From Streptomyces albidus (ex Kaewkla and Franco 2022) (GTDB lineage: Bacteria > Actinomycetota > Actinomycetes > Streptomycetales > Streptomycetaceae), in contig NZ_JACBXA010000006.1 of NCBI RefSeq assembly GCF_013870515.1, positions 1 to 64,000 on the forward strand: a stretch of DNA of 64,000 nucleotides, in the 5' to 3' direction. The translations under genes and the position numbers were made by a program. Shown one piece after another: positions 1 to 9,486 of the stretch (position 1 is the first letter of the stretch; each line of letters starts with the position of its first letter). The notes under the pieces were generated by a model. The model saw only the letters and a list, made by a program, of their open reading frames with translations. It did not search any database and was not told the DNA's origin.

Positions 1-64
<64 letters not shown>

Positions 65-81
65 CGTCACGGCACGGTGCT

Positions 82-1419
82 CTACGGAACCGGGCGCACG
101 AGACAGGGGCGCTTGTTGTCGAACTTCCAGCCCTCGACGAGGTATTGCATGGCGGCGGAGTCGTCCCGGTCCGACAACGCCTTCTCCTTGTAGAGCTCGT
201 GTGCTGCGAGAAGGCGGTCCATGTCGATCCTGATCCCGAGCCCGGGGAGGTCGGGAACGGCGACCTCCCCGCCGGTGATCCGAGGCGGGTCGACCGTGAG
301 CCGCTCGAGGCCCTCCTGCCAGATCCAGTGCGTGTCCAGGGCGTTGTACTCGCCCGGAGCCGCAGCGCCGCAGTGCGCCATCATCGCCAGGGACACGTCG
401 AAGTGGTTGTTCGAGTGGCAACCCCACGTCAGGCCCATGGCGTTGCACAGCTGAGCCACGCGGACCGAGCCCTGCATCGTCCAGAAGTGCGGGTCCGCCA
501 GCGGGATCGAGACCGACTGGAGCGCGAGCGCGTGAGTGAGCTGGCGCCAGTCCGTCGCGATCATGTTGGTCGCCGTGGGAAGTCCGGTCGCCCGCCGGAA
601 CTCCGCCAGGACCTCGCGGCCGGAGAAGCCTTCTTCCGCGCCGCACGGGTCCTCGGCGTAGGCGAGCGTGCCGAGCAGCGGCTTGCACAACTCGACGGCC
701 TCGCGCAGTGACCACGCGCCGTTCGGGTCGAGCGTGATCCTCGCGTCGGGGAAGTGCTCCTTCAGCGCCCGGATCGCCTTGACCTCCTCACCGCCCTCCA
801 GGACACCGCCCTTGAGCTTGAAGTCGCGGAAGCCGTACAGGTCATACGTCGCCTGCGCCTGCCGGACGATCGCCTCGGGCGTCAGCGCCTCCTCGTGCCG
901 GATCCGGTACCACTCCACGTCGGAGTCGCCCTCGCGTGCGTAGGCCAGGTCGGTGCGGTCCGGGTCCCCCACGTAGAACAGGTAGCCCAGAACCCTGACC
1001 GAGTCCCTCTGCCGGCCGTCGCCCAGCAGCTCCGCGACCGGGACGTCGAGGTGCTGCCCGAGGAGGTCGAGCAACGCCGACTCGACCGCGGTGACGGCGT
1101 GGACGGTGGTGCGCAGGTCGAAGGTCTGCTCGCCCCTCCCACCGGAATCGCGGTCCGAGAACCTCGCCGCGATCTCGCGCAGGACGCGCTTGTGGTCGCC
1201 CAGCTTGGCGCCGACGACCAGCGGTTCGGCGTCCCGCAGCGTCTGCGTGATCTTCTCGCCGCCCGGCACCTCCCCCACGCCCGTACGCCCCTCGGAGTCC
1301 TCGATGAGAACGACGTTGCGGGTGAAGTAGGGGCCGTGCGCACCGGAGAGGTTGAGAGTCATGCAGTCCCGGCCGGCGACCGGATACACGGAGAACCTGG
1401 TGACGGACGGTTGACTCAT
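82..1419 (-). CDS. gudD: Glucarate dehydratase (enolase superfamily)
   Basis: Predicted to dehydrate D-glucarate (and often L-idarate) to 5-keto-4-deoxy-D-glucarate, in the cytoplasm with Mg2+. The 445-residue length matches the usual enzyme. The enolase-superfamily set is visible: KLK at 201-203, DPNGAW at 231-236, EDP at 256-258, and HSNNHFD with H339 as the general base of the glucarate dehydratase subgroup. ATG was chosen because GGAGGAAC lies a few bases upstream; a much longer open frame continues 5' but has no similarity to the family. It lies 121 bp downstream of the GntP permease gene on the same strand, so co-transcription is likely. The next enzyme of the pathway, a ketodeoxyglucarate dehydratase or aldolase, is not in the window. 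Confidence 0.95.
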   Translation of the reverse strand: MSQPSVTRFSVYPVAGRDCMTLNLSGAHGPYFTRNVVLIEDSEGRTGVGEVPGGEKITQTLRDAEPLVVGAKLGDHKRVLREIAARFSDRDSGGRGEQTFDLRTTVHAVTAVESALLDLLGQHLDVPVAELLGDGRQRDSVRVLGYLFYVGDPDRTDLAYAREGDSDVEWYRIRHEEALTPEAIVRQAQATYDLYGFRDFKLKGGVLEGGEEVKAIRALKEHFPDARITLDPNGAWSLREAVELCKPLLGTLAYAEDPCGAEEGFSGREVLAEFRRATGLPTATNMIATDWRQLTHALALQSVSIPLADPHFWTMQGSVRVAQLCNAMGLTWGCHSNNHFDVSLAMMAHCGAAAPGEYNALDTHWIWQEGLERLTVDPPRITGGEVAVPDLPGLGIRIDMDRLLAAHELYKEKALSDRDDSAAMQYLVEGWKFDNKRPCLVRPVP

Positions 1420-1540
1420 GGCTGGGTTCCTCCGGCGGGGAATCGGGGTTCGGGTTCGGGAATCGCGAGTGCCCGGGCGGTGATTCGGGCTGCCGTCCGC
1501 ACGGGGCCCGGTGCGGAATCCGGCAACGGCCGCCGGAGCG

Positions 1541-2878
1541 TCACACGTTGAGGGCGTCGAGGCATCGTTCGACGACCAGCACGCCGCCCAGGCCGAGGAT
1601 CGCCAGCACCGTCGTATAGGTCGTACGGGCCTTGATCGCCTCGATGACGGACAAGTTGAAGTACTCCTTGAACATCCAGAAGCCCGGGTCGTTGACGTGC
1701 GAGAAGGCGATCGATCCGCAGGAGACGGCGAGCACCATGATCTCGGGGTGGACTCCGCTGCCCGACAGGAGCGGCAGCACCACGCCCGAGGCGGTGACGA
1801 CGGCGACCGTAGCGGACCCGAGGGCCACCCGGAGGATGACCGCGATGAGCCACGCGAGGATGATCGGCGAGATGGACCAGCCGTGCGTGACGTCCTTGAT
1901 GTAGTCCGAGATCCCGCCTTCGACGAGGACCTGCTTGAAGGCGCCGCCGGCACCGATCACCAGCAGGATCATCGCCATCGCCTGGGCAGCCGAGCTGCAC
2001 GAGGCGCTGACCTCGGACAGGCTGCGGCCGATCCGCGGGCCGAAGGCCCAGATCGCCAGCAGCAGGGTCAGCAGGAGCGCGATCGGCGCGGAACCGATGA
2101 AGGCGATGAAGTGCAGGACGGGACCGTCCCCGGAGGCGGCCATGTCGGTCACCGCGGCTCCGGCGATCAGCACGACCGGGAAGAGGGCCACGGACAGCGA
2201 CCAGCCAAGGCCGGGCATCTCCTCGTCGGTGAAGACGCGTTCGCTGGCCAGGCCCTTGGGTATGGAGGGGTTCATCGCCCGGACGAACGGGAGTCGCGGC
2301 CAGACCAGCGCGATGAGCGCACCGAGCGGGACGGCGATGAAGAGCCCGTAGAACAGGGTCAGTCCCACCGACGCGTGGAAGGTCGCGGCCACCGCGGTCG
2401 GGCCGGGGTGGGGCGGCAGGAAGCTGTGCATCGTCGACAGGGCTATCGACATCGGGAGCCCCACCCACAGCAGGTTCTTCTGCGTGACGCGGACGATGGT
2501 GAACGCCACCGGCACGATGATGACGAACGCGACCTCGTAGAACATCGTGACGCCGATGAGCATGGCCGTGACCACCATGGCCACCTGGACGTAGCGAGGC
2601 CCGAAGGCTCCGAGAAGCTTGTCGGCCACGCGCTGTGCGGCTCCGGAGTCCCCCATGACGCGGCCCACCATGGCACCGAGGCCGATGATGAGCATCGTGT
2701 CGCCGATCTGGTCCCCGATGCCTCCCGCGAGCACCTCCGCGATCTTCTCCATCGGTATCCCCTGGACCAGGGCGACTCCGACGGCGACCAGGAGCAGGGC
2801 TGAGAAGCCGTTGAGCTTCACCTTGGTCATGAGGAAGAGCAGGATCAGGACGCTGACCCCGACAGCGACAAGAGGCAT
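1541..2878 (-). CDS. GntP-family permease (gluconate/aldarate:H+ symporter)
   Basis: A 445-residue polytopic membrane protein with about 12-14 hydrophobic segments. It shows GntP-family signatures such as [11 protein letters not shown] (near 170) and [15 protein letters not shown] (near 390). Known GntP members take up gluconate or related sugar acids with protons. Next to gudD and a talarate/galactarate dehydratase-like gene, the substrate here is more likely an aldarate; that is inference. The ATG has AAGGAGTCC at good spacing. It leads a probable two-gene operon with gudD. More than 400 bp of leader with a repeat and an operator-like motif lies upstream. Confidence 0.92.
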   Translation of the reverse strand: MPLVAVGVSVLILLFLMTKVKLNGFSALLLVAVGVALVQGIPMEKIAEVLAGGIGDQIGDTMLIIGLGAMVGRVMGDSGAAQRVADKLLGAFGPRYVQVAMVVTAMLIGVTMFYEVAFVIIVPVAFTIVRVTQKNLLWVGLPMSIALSTMHSFLPPHPGPTAVAATFHASVGLTLFYGLFIAVPLGALIALVWPRLPFVRAMNPSIPKGLASERVFTDEEMPGLGWSLSVALFPVVLIAGAAVTDMAASGDGPVLHFIAFIGSAPIALLLTLLLAIWAFGPRIGRSLSEVSASCSSAAQAMAMILLVIGAGGAFKQVLVEGGISDYIKDVTHGWSISPIILAWLIAVILRVALGSATVAVVTASGVVLPLLSGSGVHPEIMVLAVSCGSIAFSHVNDPGFWMFKEYFNLSVIEAIKARTTYTTVLAILGLGGVLVVERCLDALNV

Positions 2879-2968
2879 GTGTCAGGACTCCTTGGGCGTG
2901 ACGTGTGCTTGTGGATCTCGCGGATGACGAGCCGTTCGTCCCGCGGGTGAAGTTCTTCCTGGCGTCGG

Positions 2969-3022
2969 GCCGTCTCGCCGTCTCGCCGTCTGGCCGTCTG
3001 GCCGTCTGGCCGTCTGGCCGTC
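2969..3022. repeat. Octanucleotide tandem repeat, GCCGTCT(C/G)
   Basis: Six head-to-tail 8-mers: two copies of GCCGTCTC, then four of GCCGTCTG, then a partial copy GCCGTC. It lies in the leader of the GntP-gudD operon about 90 bp from the start codon. Copy number could vary by slippage. Confidence 0.9.
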
Positions 3023-3297
3023 GGAACCGAGCGGGCTCGACGCCACGGATCAAGAGGCACTTTCGGCGCGCCTGGAGACGCAACGCGGCTGGGGCCGGCC
3101 GTCATGGCCCCCGTTCGTTCAGGGTTGTGAAACCTCCCGTTCCGCGTCGAGGAGACGCACGGCGTACGGGCCGACGCCCGGTCGGGCGGTGAGGCCTCGT
3201 GCGGTGCACTTCCGGCTGGAGACCGCCTCCCTTGCGGGAGTTCGCCGCGATGAAGGCCTCCACGCGGCTCCGCCTCGGGGTGGGTGTTCCCATGCGG

Positions 3298-3313
3298 AGA
3301 CGCTGTCTACGTA
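3298..3313. promoter_or_regulatory. Operator-like motif, copy 1
   Basis: AGACGCTGTCTACGTA. The left 11 bases are an imperfect inverted repeat (AGAC...GTCT). The same pattern recurs at 4360-4375 upstream of the TauE/SafE gene. It is likely the binding site of a regulator of the aldarate genes, which cannot be named from the window. Confidence 0.5.
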
Positions 3314-3484
3314 TGAGAATGCAGGCTAAGGTTGTGACCCGGCGCGGTCAATGGGGAACGGCCGCCGGTTCCACGGTCCGCCCACCGCCGAGGCCGCGGA
3401 GGCGCCGAGCCCGGACGCGCAACGGCTCCAACTCGCCGTCGGCACACGGAGAGCACCGCCGCCCCGGCCACCCGCCGACCAGGC

Positions 3485-4258
3485 TCAAGAGGCGGAGATC
3501 CCGCTCCACAGGGAGATCGCAAGACCCAGACCGGCGACCGCGATGGCGATGCGCAGCGGAGTCTCGGGAATGTGCCGCACGACCACGGGCCCCACGCGGC
3601 TGCCGATGAGACAGCCGAGACCCAGCGCCAGCGCGGGACCCCAGGCGACAGGTGCCAGGAAGGCGTAGGCGACGGCCGCGGTGACGTTGGCGGCCCCGGT
3701 GGCCATGTTCTTCACCGCGTTGGTCACCGGCAGCGGCTCGCTCGCCGACAGCGACAGCACCGCCAGCATCAGCACGCCCGCGGCGGCCCCGAAGTACCCC
3801 CCGTACAAGCCGACCAGGAGCACCGCACCGGCCTGCGCCGGCAGTGCACGCGACCTGCCTTCCTCGCCGCGCGACAGCCTCGCGCTCAGCCGCCGGAGCG
3901 GTTCACGGACGAGTATCAGCACGGAGCCGAGCGCGATCAGCCACGGCACGATGTATTCGAATGCCGAGGACGGCGTGCCGAGCAGCAGCGCGGCACCTAC
4001 GGATCCGCCCACGGCCGCGATGCCCGCCAGCCGCAGCAGGCGGCTGCGCTGACCGCGCAGTTCCTGCCGCGATCCGGCGGCCGTGCCGACGGTGTTGGTG
4101 AACAGCGCCACCGTGTTGGTGACATTGGCACTCACGGGCGGCAGGCCGACGGCGAGCAGCGCCGGGTAGCTGAAGAGCGAAGCAAGACCGGCGACCGATC
4201 CGACGAGACCGGAAGCGATGCCCGCCCCGGTGAGCAGGACTGCAGAGCCGGCCTCCAC
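3485..4258 (-). CDS. TauE/SafE-family membrane transporter
   Basis: A 257-residue integral membrane protein with about eight hydrophobic segments and two similar halves, each with the small-residue and NTVALFTNTVG / NAVKNMATG type motifs of TauE/SafE (DUF81) proteins. Known members export sulfite, sulfoacetate or other small organic anions. The start is GTG preceded by GGAGGGAGG. It lies between lysR and the GntP operon on the same strand, so it may move an aldarate-related anion; that is inference from context only. An operator-like palindrome lies about 100 bp upstream. Confidence 0.85.
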   Translation of the reverse strand: MEAGSAVLLTGAGIASGLVGSVAGLASLFSYPALLAVGLPPVSANVTNTVALFTNTVGTAAGSRQELRGQRSRLLRLAGIAAVGGSVGAALLLGTPSSAFEYIVPWLIALGSVLILVREPLRRLSARLSRGEEGRSRALPAQAGAVLLVGLYGGYFGAAAGVLMLAVLSLSASEPLPVTNAVKNMATGAANVTAAVAYAFLAPVAWGPALALGLGCLIGSRVGPVVVRHIPETPLRIAIAVAGLGLAISLWSGISAS

Positions 4259-4359
4259 CGGGCCTCCCTCCGGTCGACGTACGCCGCTGGCATCGCCCCG
4301 TCCAGGCGCGACGGTTCAGCGGGGCCGTCTCATACTGCAGTCTTCACGTCTCACATCCA

Positions 4360-4375
4360 AGACAGTGTCTACATA
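4360..4375. promoter_or_regulatory. Operator-like motif, copy 2
   Basis: AGACAGTGTCTACATA. The first 11 bases are a perfect inverted repeat AGACA-G-TGTCT. It matches 3298-3313 at 13 of 16 positions. It lies between the lysR stop and the TauE/SafE start. Confidence 0.55.
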
Positions 4376-4394
4376 GGGAGACGGATGCGCTTCC

Positions 4395-5270
4395 TCACAG
4401 GTGGCCGAGCAGCGCGTGCAGAGCAGGGTTGTCGTTGTTCTTCCGCCAGGCCAGCGTGAGTTCGACCGGCTCGGCATCGACCGGGTGCACCTCCTTGAAG
4501 ACGACCCCGGCGTAGCGCAGCCGCGCTGCGGCCTCAGGCACGAGCGCCACTCCCCAACCTCCGTCGACCAGCGCCAGGATGCTGTGCACCTGGCTGAGGT
4601 ACTGGCTGTGGACGGGCACGACACCGGCGGAGCGGAAGATGCCGATCAGCAGCTCGTGGAAGTAGCGCGCTTCGAGAGGCGAGTACATCAGCACGTCCTG
4701 GCCGTCGAAATCCGCGATGCCCAAGGGCTGGTCACCGGCCGCGAGCGGGTGCCCGGCCGGAAGCGCCGCCAGCAGACGCTCCCGCACGGCCACGCGGGAG
4801 CGAAGGTCCGGATCGGTGACCGGCGGGCGCACCAGGCCCAGATCCAGGCCGTGTTCGGCCAGCGCCTCGAACTGGTCGCGGGTGATCATCTCCCGCAGGA
4901 CGATCTCGACGCCGGGCATTGCCGTTCTCGCCGTCTCCAGCAGAGTGTCGAGCATGGAGTACGCGCTGGCAGCCGTGAAGCCGATGGCGATGCTGCCCGC
5001 CTCTCCGGCGGAGACCTGCCGGACGGCGAGCGTGGCGTGCTGCGCCTGCCGGAGGATGCGGCGCGCCTCGTTGAGAAACGCACGCCCGGCCGGGGTCAGC
5101 CGCACCGAACGGTTCGTACGGTCCAGCAGCCGCACCCCCAAGTCCTTCTCCAGCAACTGGATCTGCCGGCTGAGGGGCGGCTGAGTCATCTGCATCCGCT
5201 CGGCGGCCCTGCCGAAGTGCAGCTCCTCGGCGACGGCCACGAAGTTGGACAGCTGCGTCAGCGTGAACAA
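4395..5270 (-). CDS. LysR-family transcriptional regulator
   Basis: An N-terminal winged helix (residues about 2-60: FVAVAEELHFGRAAERM, QPPLSRQIQLLEKDLG) is followed by a substrate-binding domain with the LTTR pattern LGLVRPP and VHSILALVDGGWGVALVP. The TTG start was chosen because CAGGAGAG precedes it and the product, 291 residues, is of normal LTTR length; the open frame extends about 50 codons further 5' without family similarity. It is divergent from the talarate/galactarate dehydratase-like gene, the usual arrangement for an LTTR controlling its neighbour. It probably senses an aldarate. Confidence 0.9.
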   Translation of the reverse strand: MFTLTQLSNFVAVAEELHFGRAAERMQMTQPPLSRQIQLLEKDLGVRLLDRTNRSVRLTPAGRAFLNEARRILRQAQHATLAVRQVSAGEAGSIAIGFTAASAYSMLDTLLETARTAMPGVEIVLREMITRDQFEALAEHGLDLGLVRPPVTDPDLRSRVAVRERLLAALPAGHPLAAGDQPLGIADFDGQDVLMYSPLEARYFHELLIGIFRSAGVVPVHSQYLSQVHSILALVDGGWGVALVPEAAARLRYAGVVFKEVHPVDAEPVELTLAWRKNNDNPALHALLGHL

Positions 5271-5542
5271 ACGATGCTCTCCTGGTATCGATGGATCCAG
5301 AAATCGTGTTGGACGTGGATCGATCGACGATCCTATTCTCCGAATGGTCCGCAGTGCCCTGCCGGACGCTTCTCGGCAGTCCGGCGACCCTCGGCGCATC
5401 GACTGGATCTCCACGGTCCCCACGGAAGGATCGACCTGGTCGCTGCACCGGCCGGCCTCACCGGCTCAGCACCCCGGGCAGGACGTGGAATCGGAATCGG
5501 CCCGGCACCCATCCACCTCGACCCCAGGGACGCAGCGAAGCC

Positions 5543-6712
5543 GTGAACACGACCCCACTCCACGCCACTCACGCCGGTGACACGAGCCGCGACGCGATCT
5601 GCTGGGTCAGGCTCTCCTCCGTCTCCTTGCCGCTGGACACTCCCGTCAGCGACGCGAAGGTGCTCACCGGGCGGCAGCGGCCGATGACCGAGGTCGCCCT
5701 GCTGTTCGCGGAGATCGCCACCGCCGACGGCCACGAAGGCATCGGTTTCAGCTACTCCAAGAGGGCCGGCGGTCCAGGTCAGTTCGCACACGCGCAGGAG
5801 GTCGCGCCGGACCTCATCGGTGAGGACGCCAACGACATCGGGCGGCTCTGGACGAAGCTGGTGTGGTCAGGGGCGTCCGTGGGCCGCAGCGGACTCGCGA
5901 CGCAGGCGCTCGCCGCCTTCGACGTCGCCCTGTGGGACCTGAAGGCGAAGCGCGCTGGCCTGCCGCTGGCCAAGCTCCTCGGCGCCCACCGCGACTCCGT
6001 ACGCTGCTACAACACCTCCGGCGGCTTCCTGCACACCCCGCTCGACGAGTTGCTGGAGAACGCCTCCGCCTCACTGGCCGACGGCATCGGCGGCATCAAG
6101 GTCAAGGTGGGCCACCCCGACCGCAGGGAAGACCTGCGCCGGCTGACCGCCCTGCGCGAGCGCCTGGGCGACGACGTGCCGCTCATGGCCGACGCCAACC
6201 AGCAGTGGGACCGGCCGACCGCCCGGCGCATGGGCCGCGCCATGGGGGAGTTCGGGCTGGTCTGGCTGGAGGAGCCCCTCGACGCCTACGACGCGCAGGG
6301 TCACGCCGCCCTCGCAGCCTCGTTGGACACCCCGATCGCCACCGGAGAGATGCTCGCTTCCGTCGCGGAGCACTGGGAGTTGATCCGGGCAGGGGCGGCG
6401 GACGTCATCCAGCCCGACGCCCCGCGGATCGGCGGCATCACCCAGTTCCTCAAGCTCGCCGCCCTCGCGGAGCACCAACAGTTGCAGCTCGCACCGCACT
6501 TCGCCATGGAGATCCACCTCCACCTGGCCGCGGCCTACCCGTTCGAACCGTGGGTCGAGCACTTCGACTGGCTGGAGCCGCTGTTCGAGGAACGCCTCGA
6601 GATCGGCGACGGGCGCATGCACCTGCCGACCCGGCCCGGCCTCGGCGTCTCCCTCAGCGAGCAGGCCCGCGCGTGGACGCGGCAGCAGTGCGAGATCGGC
6701 GAGCGGCCCTGA
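5543..6712 (+). CDS. L-talarate/galactarate dehydratase-like enolase-superfamily enzyme
   Basis: A 389-residue protein of the mandelate racemase/muconate lactonising group. Visible catalytic pattern: KVKVG (K186, K188), DANQQW (D217), EEP (E243-E244), ATGE (E269), D292 and APHFAMEIHLHLAAAYP (H319). The K-x-K plus APHFAMEIH arrangement is that of galactarate/L-talarate dehydratases, which dehydrate the acid sugar to a 2-keto-3-deoxy product. GTG is the only plausible start fitting family length; its Shine-Dalgarno sequence is weak. Divergent from lysR with a 272-bp intergenic region. With gudD it would let the cell use both glucarate and galactarate. Exact substrate is inferred. Confidence 0.85.
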   Translation: MNTTPLHATHAGDTSRDAICWVRLSSVSLPLDTPVSDAKVLTGRQRPMTEVALLFAEIATADGHEGIGFSYSKRAGGPGQFAHAQEVAPDLIGEDANDIGRLWTKLVWSGASVGRSGLATQALAAFDVALWDLKAKRAGLPLAKLLGAHRDSVRCYNTSGGFLHTPLDELLENASASLADGIGGIKVKVGHPDRREDLRRLTALRERLGDDVPLMADANQQWDRPTARRMGRAMGEFGLVWLEEPLDAYDAQGHAALAASLDTPIATGEMLASVAEHWELIRAGAADVIQPDAPRIGGITQFLKLAALAEHQQLQLAPHFAMEIHLHLAAAYPFEPWVEHFDWLEPLFEERLEIGDGRMHLPTRPGLGVSLSEQARAWTRQQCEIGERP

Positions 6713-6912
6713 GCCGCTGAACCCCCGGGCCCTCAACAGGGGCGGGCAGGACGGGATTCGACGGGCAGGGCCGAAAACCTAATAGTTGCCTGTGGATACC
6801 ATCTACTAGGGTGCCGTCCCGGTGGCTCCCGCGAGATCACAGGGGACCTTTCCGGTCGCCTGCCCGCGGGACGCACCTGACCAGCACGCCCTGTGAAGCA
6901 CGGAGGTGTCCG

Positions 6913-7809
6913 TTGAGCGCGGACCAGCAGTGGGACATCGTCACCGGAGTCGGACTCACCGCCCTCGCGGTGGCCGCCGGCAGAGCAGCAGAGTCGGCAC
7001 GGCCGGACGCGCTGATGAACGACCCCTACGCGGCGCCACTCGTCGCCGCGGCGCAGCCCTCCGCGCCGCTCCCCTTCACCTCCGGCAGCCCGGGCACGGT
7101 GGGAACGGACGGCCTCCGGGGCGTGGACGAGGAGATGTGGAACGGCACCTCCGACTACGTCGGTCTGCGCTCGCGGGTCTTCGACGACTACTTCCAGCGC
7201 GCGTCCGGGGACGGCATCACGCAGGTCGTGATCCTCGCATCGGGCCTCGACACCCGCCCGTTCCGGCTGGCCTGGCCGTCCGGCACGGTCTGCTTCGAGC
7301 TGGACCAGCCGGCCGTACTGGACTTCAAGTCGGCCACCCTGGAGAAGGAGGGCGCGACTCCCGGCTGCGATCACCGTCCGGTGCCGATCGATCTCCGCAA
7401 CGACTGGGGCGCCGCCCTGGAGGCCGCCGGGTACGACACGTCCCGGCCGACCGCGTGGCTCGCCGAGGGACTGCTTCCGTATCTGCCGCCCGAGGCCGAG
7501 ACGCACCTCTTCAAGGAGGTCACCCGCCTCTCGGCCTCCGGAAGCCGGTTCGCCGTCGAGCGCATCGACAACGTCGCCCATTTGGTGGACGATCCGGCCA
7601 TGCAGGAGCGCGCCGAGGAGTTCGGCCTCGACTTCCCCTCGCTCTTCCCTCGGGGAGAACGCGAGCCTGTGGAGCGTCAACTGACCGGCCTGGGCTGGCA
7701 GCTCCACCACCGCTCCATCCCTGAGAGCGCCACGGCCTTCGACCGCCCCGAGCCCGAACTCCCGATGCTCACGCAGCACGTCACCCACACCTTCGGGCAA
7801 CTCGCCTGA
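6913..7809 (+). CDS. Class I SAM-dependent methyltransferase (LCM-like, PF04072 type)
   Basis: A 298-residue protein. The SAM-binding region is visible as VVILASGLDTRPFRLAWP (near 112) and CFELDQPAVLDFK (near 135), with AEGLLPYLPPE near 195. This is the actinobacterial leucine carboxyl methyltransferase-like family, expanded in streptomycetes and mycobacteria, usually with unknown small-molecule substrate. TTG was chosen because GGAGGT lies 4 bases before it and the domain begins there. It appears monocistronic and ends before a strong bidirectional terminator. Confidence 0.88.
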   Translation: MSADQQWDIVTGVGLTALAVAAGRAAESARPDALMNDPYAAPLVAAAQPSAPLPFTSGSPGTVGTDGLRGVDEEMWNGTSDYVGLRSRVFDDYFQRASGDGITQVVILASGLDTRPFRLAWPSGTVCFELDQPAVLDFKSATLEKEGATPGCDHRPVPIDLRNDWGAALEAAGYDTSRPTAWLAEGLLPYLPPEAETHLFKEVTRLSASGSRFAVERIDNVAHLVDDPAMQERAEEFGLDFPSLFPRGEREPVERQLTGLGWQLHHRSIPESATAFDRPEPELPMLTQHVTHTFGQLA

Positions 7810-7837
7810 GGACGGCGGGAGTTCGGCTCCGCTGACG

Positions 7838-7887
7838 CCGCCTGCCCCTCCCCCATGCCGCAGGACGACGGGGAAGGGGCCAGGCGG
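7838..7887. terminator. Bidirectional terminator hairpin
   Basis: CCGCCTG (7838-7844) pairs with CAGGCGG (7881-7887), and the C-rich and G-rich stretches inside also pair. It sits between two convergent genes, the methyltransferase and the phosphatase-fold gene. Confidence 0.75.
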
Positions 7888-7946
7888 GTCCGGGCTGCAG
7901 CCTCAGGGGCAGCCGCCGGTCACGAGAGCTCCGGCCAGGGATCCGA

Positions 7947-8780
7947 TCAGGGGTTTCCGATCCGGAGAGTGGCCTGGACGGGGAAGTGGTCGCTCGGGTA
8001 CTGGCCGTCGAGCGTGAAGGTGTTGATCCTCGCCGAGGCCGCACGGACACCGGGCGAGGTGAGGATCCAGTCGATGCGCGTACCGGGCTGCATGGGCCCC
8101 TTGTAGTCGTGCCACGTGCGGTACTCCTCGCCGCGCGCCTCCGGCGGTGCCTCCGTCCAGGAATCGACCAACTCGCCTTCCGTCAGCAGCGTTTCGTAGA
8201 CACTGCCCTTCTTCGCGACGGCCGGGACGTTGAAGTCGCCCATGAGGACGCACGGCAGGCTCGCGTCGAAGGGCGGCAGCGGCTCCTCGGGGCGGTGCAT
8301 CTGCTGGACGAGCAGCCGGGCGCCGGCGAGGCGGGCTTCTTCGCTGACGTTGTCCAGATGGGTGTTGAGCGCGTAGAACTCCCCACCGGTGGCCAGGTCC
8401 TGGAAGCGCACCCAGGTGACCAGCCGCGGGGATCCGGCGCCGGGCCACTTCTCCCCGACGAGGTGCGGGTCGTGCGAGATCCAGAAATGCTCGTGCTCCA
8501 GGGGGGCCAGTCGGCCGGTGTCGTAGAAGACGGCCATGAACTCGCCACGGCTGCCGCCCTCACGGCCCGTCCCGATCCAGTCGTACCGCTTCCCGGGCTG
8601 CTGGACGTCCTCATTGATCTCCCGCAACTGCCGGTACAACCCCTCCTGAGTGCCGATGAGTTCGGGCGCCTCCTGCCGGAGAAGGGCCGCCACGGCCGGG
8701 CGTCTCCGGCCCCACGAGCGCGGGGACGCGCTGTCGTAGTCGGCATACCGGAGGTTGAACGTCATGACGCGAAGGTCCAT
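7947..8780 (-). CDS. Endonuclease/exonuclease/phosphatase-family hydrolase
   Basis: A 277-residue single-domain DNase I-like fold. Conserved catalytic landmarks appear in order: MTFNLRYAD (N near 9), GTQEG (E near 46), NTHLDN (H near 140), MGDFNVP (D/N near 187) and SDHFPV (H near 267). Members hydrolyse phosphodiesters in nucleic acids, inositol phosphates or sphingomyelin; nothing here fixes the substrate. No signal peptide is visible, so it is probably cytoplasmic. Monocistronic. Confidence 0.9.
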   Translation of the reverse strand: MDLRVMTFNLRYADYDSASPRSWGRRRPAVAALLRQEAPELIGTQEGLYRQLREINEDVQQPGKRYDWIGTGREGGSRGEFMAVFYDTGRLAPLEHEHFWISHDPHLVGEKWPGAGSPRLVTWVRFQDLATGGEFYALNTHLDNVSEEARLAGARLLVQQMHRPEEPLPPFDASLPCVLMGDFNVPAVAKKGSVYETLLTEGELVDSWTEAPPEARGEEYRTWHDYKGPMQPGTRIDWILTSPGVRAASARINTFTLDGQYPSDHFPVQATLRIGNP

Positions 8781-8849
8781 GGGACATCCGTATCACCGGC
8801 TCGCGGGGGCGTGCGCGACGTCAGGGGCGGTTCTTCGGCCGTGGACCGG

Positions 8850-8940
8850 CCCGTTGACGGAGCTCCGGTGTGTCCCGGGGGTGTACCCGAAGGTGCGCCG
8901 GAAGACGTCGATGAACGAACTGGCCGAAGACCAGCCGGCG
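8850..8940 (-). pseudogene. Remnant of an AraC-family regulator (second helix-turn-helix)
   Basis: Translation of the minus strand gives AGWSSASSFIDVFRRTFGY followed by TPGTHR, which matches the end of the AraC-family DNA-binding domain. The rest of the domain and the effector domain are absent, and the peptide sits inside an unrelated frame. It is a decayed fragment in the 238-bp gap between the phosphatase-fold gene and the DUF4279 gene. Confidence 0.65.
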
Positions 8941-9018
8941 CGAGGCGGAACGGGATGTGGGGGCCTAAGCGGAAGGGGCGACCGTCCAAAGGTCTGCCGC
9001 GGAAGCGGGATTGTGCTC

Positions 9019-9459
9019 TTACAGACCGTCCAGCCACGCGAGAGGATCCTCGTCCATGTGATGCTCCTGGTCCGCAAGTGCGGTGAACGTGACCGGAAGC
9101 GCCAACTCCTTGAGGCGTTCCAACGAAGCCGGAGAGACAGTGAGCTGATCGCCGGTCCCCACCGTGCCCGAAATGTCGATATGCACGACGTGCCCCGACT
9201 CGATCAGGTCCGCGAGCTGCCTCTTCCGTGAGGCCAGTACGCGTGCCAGCGCTCGTACTTGCTCATCAATCGTCGGGGAATGGCTCTCGTCGAGGACAAG
9301 CGCCCGCCAGCCGTTGCCACTGAGCACGCTTGCGTTCGAGGGGACGTCTCCGGGAACCTCCGATGAGAGTAGATGGGAGACGGCCTCATCCGGTTCGCCC
9401 CGAAGCGTGACCACCAGAGCCGTCACTGGGGACTCCCAGTGCCCTCGGCCCTTGGTCAT
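9019..9459 (-). CDS. DUF4279-like protein, paralogue of the adjacent gene
   Basis: A 146-residue soluble protein. Its second half aligns by eye with the neighbouring 9487-9912 product: DEQVRALARVLASRKRQL / SGHVVHIDISG / VSPASLERLKELALPVTFT against HRQLSGALDF...AGQLSSL / AGHDVRLAVYG / LSPEELGRLAGLGLPFRIT. The N-terminal part is more diverged. ATG at 9459 has GGAG upstream. Third from the WXG/Stv gene on the same strand with a 27-bp gap, it could be an immunity or immunity-like protein. Function not established. Confidence 0.7.
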   Translation of the reverse strand: MTKGRGHWESPVTALVVTLRGEPDEAVSHLLSSEVPGDVPSNASVLSGNGWRALVLDESHSPTIDEQVRALARVLASRKRQLADLIESGHVVHIDISGTVGTGDQLTVSPASLERLKELALPVTFTALADQEHHMDEDPLAWLDGL

Positions 9460-9486
9460 CAGGAGGCTCCATGGATGATGAACGCT

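Larger units (their letters stand above)
2879..3484. other. 606-bp intergenic region upstream of the GntP operon
   Basis: No credible gene is visible. The region holds an octanucleotide tandem repeat (2969-3022), a small hairpin (CTCCC/GGGAG near 3226-3240) and an operator-like palindrome at 3298-3313. It must contain the GntP-gudD promoter reading leftwards and the 3' end of the upstream TauE/SafE transcript. Confidence 0.5.

Noticed and set aside
1511-2803. 430-codon plus-strand frame opposite the GntP permease
   Set aside because: D-, R- and H-rich antisense translation of a membrane protein gene, a known artefact of high GC.
6786-6811. Sigma-70 promoter TTGCCT to TAGGGT before the methyltransferase gene
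   Set aside because: The spacing is about 15 bases, too short for confidence, so it was not listed as a feature.
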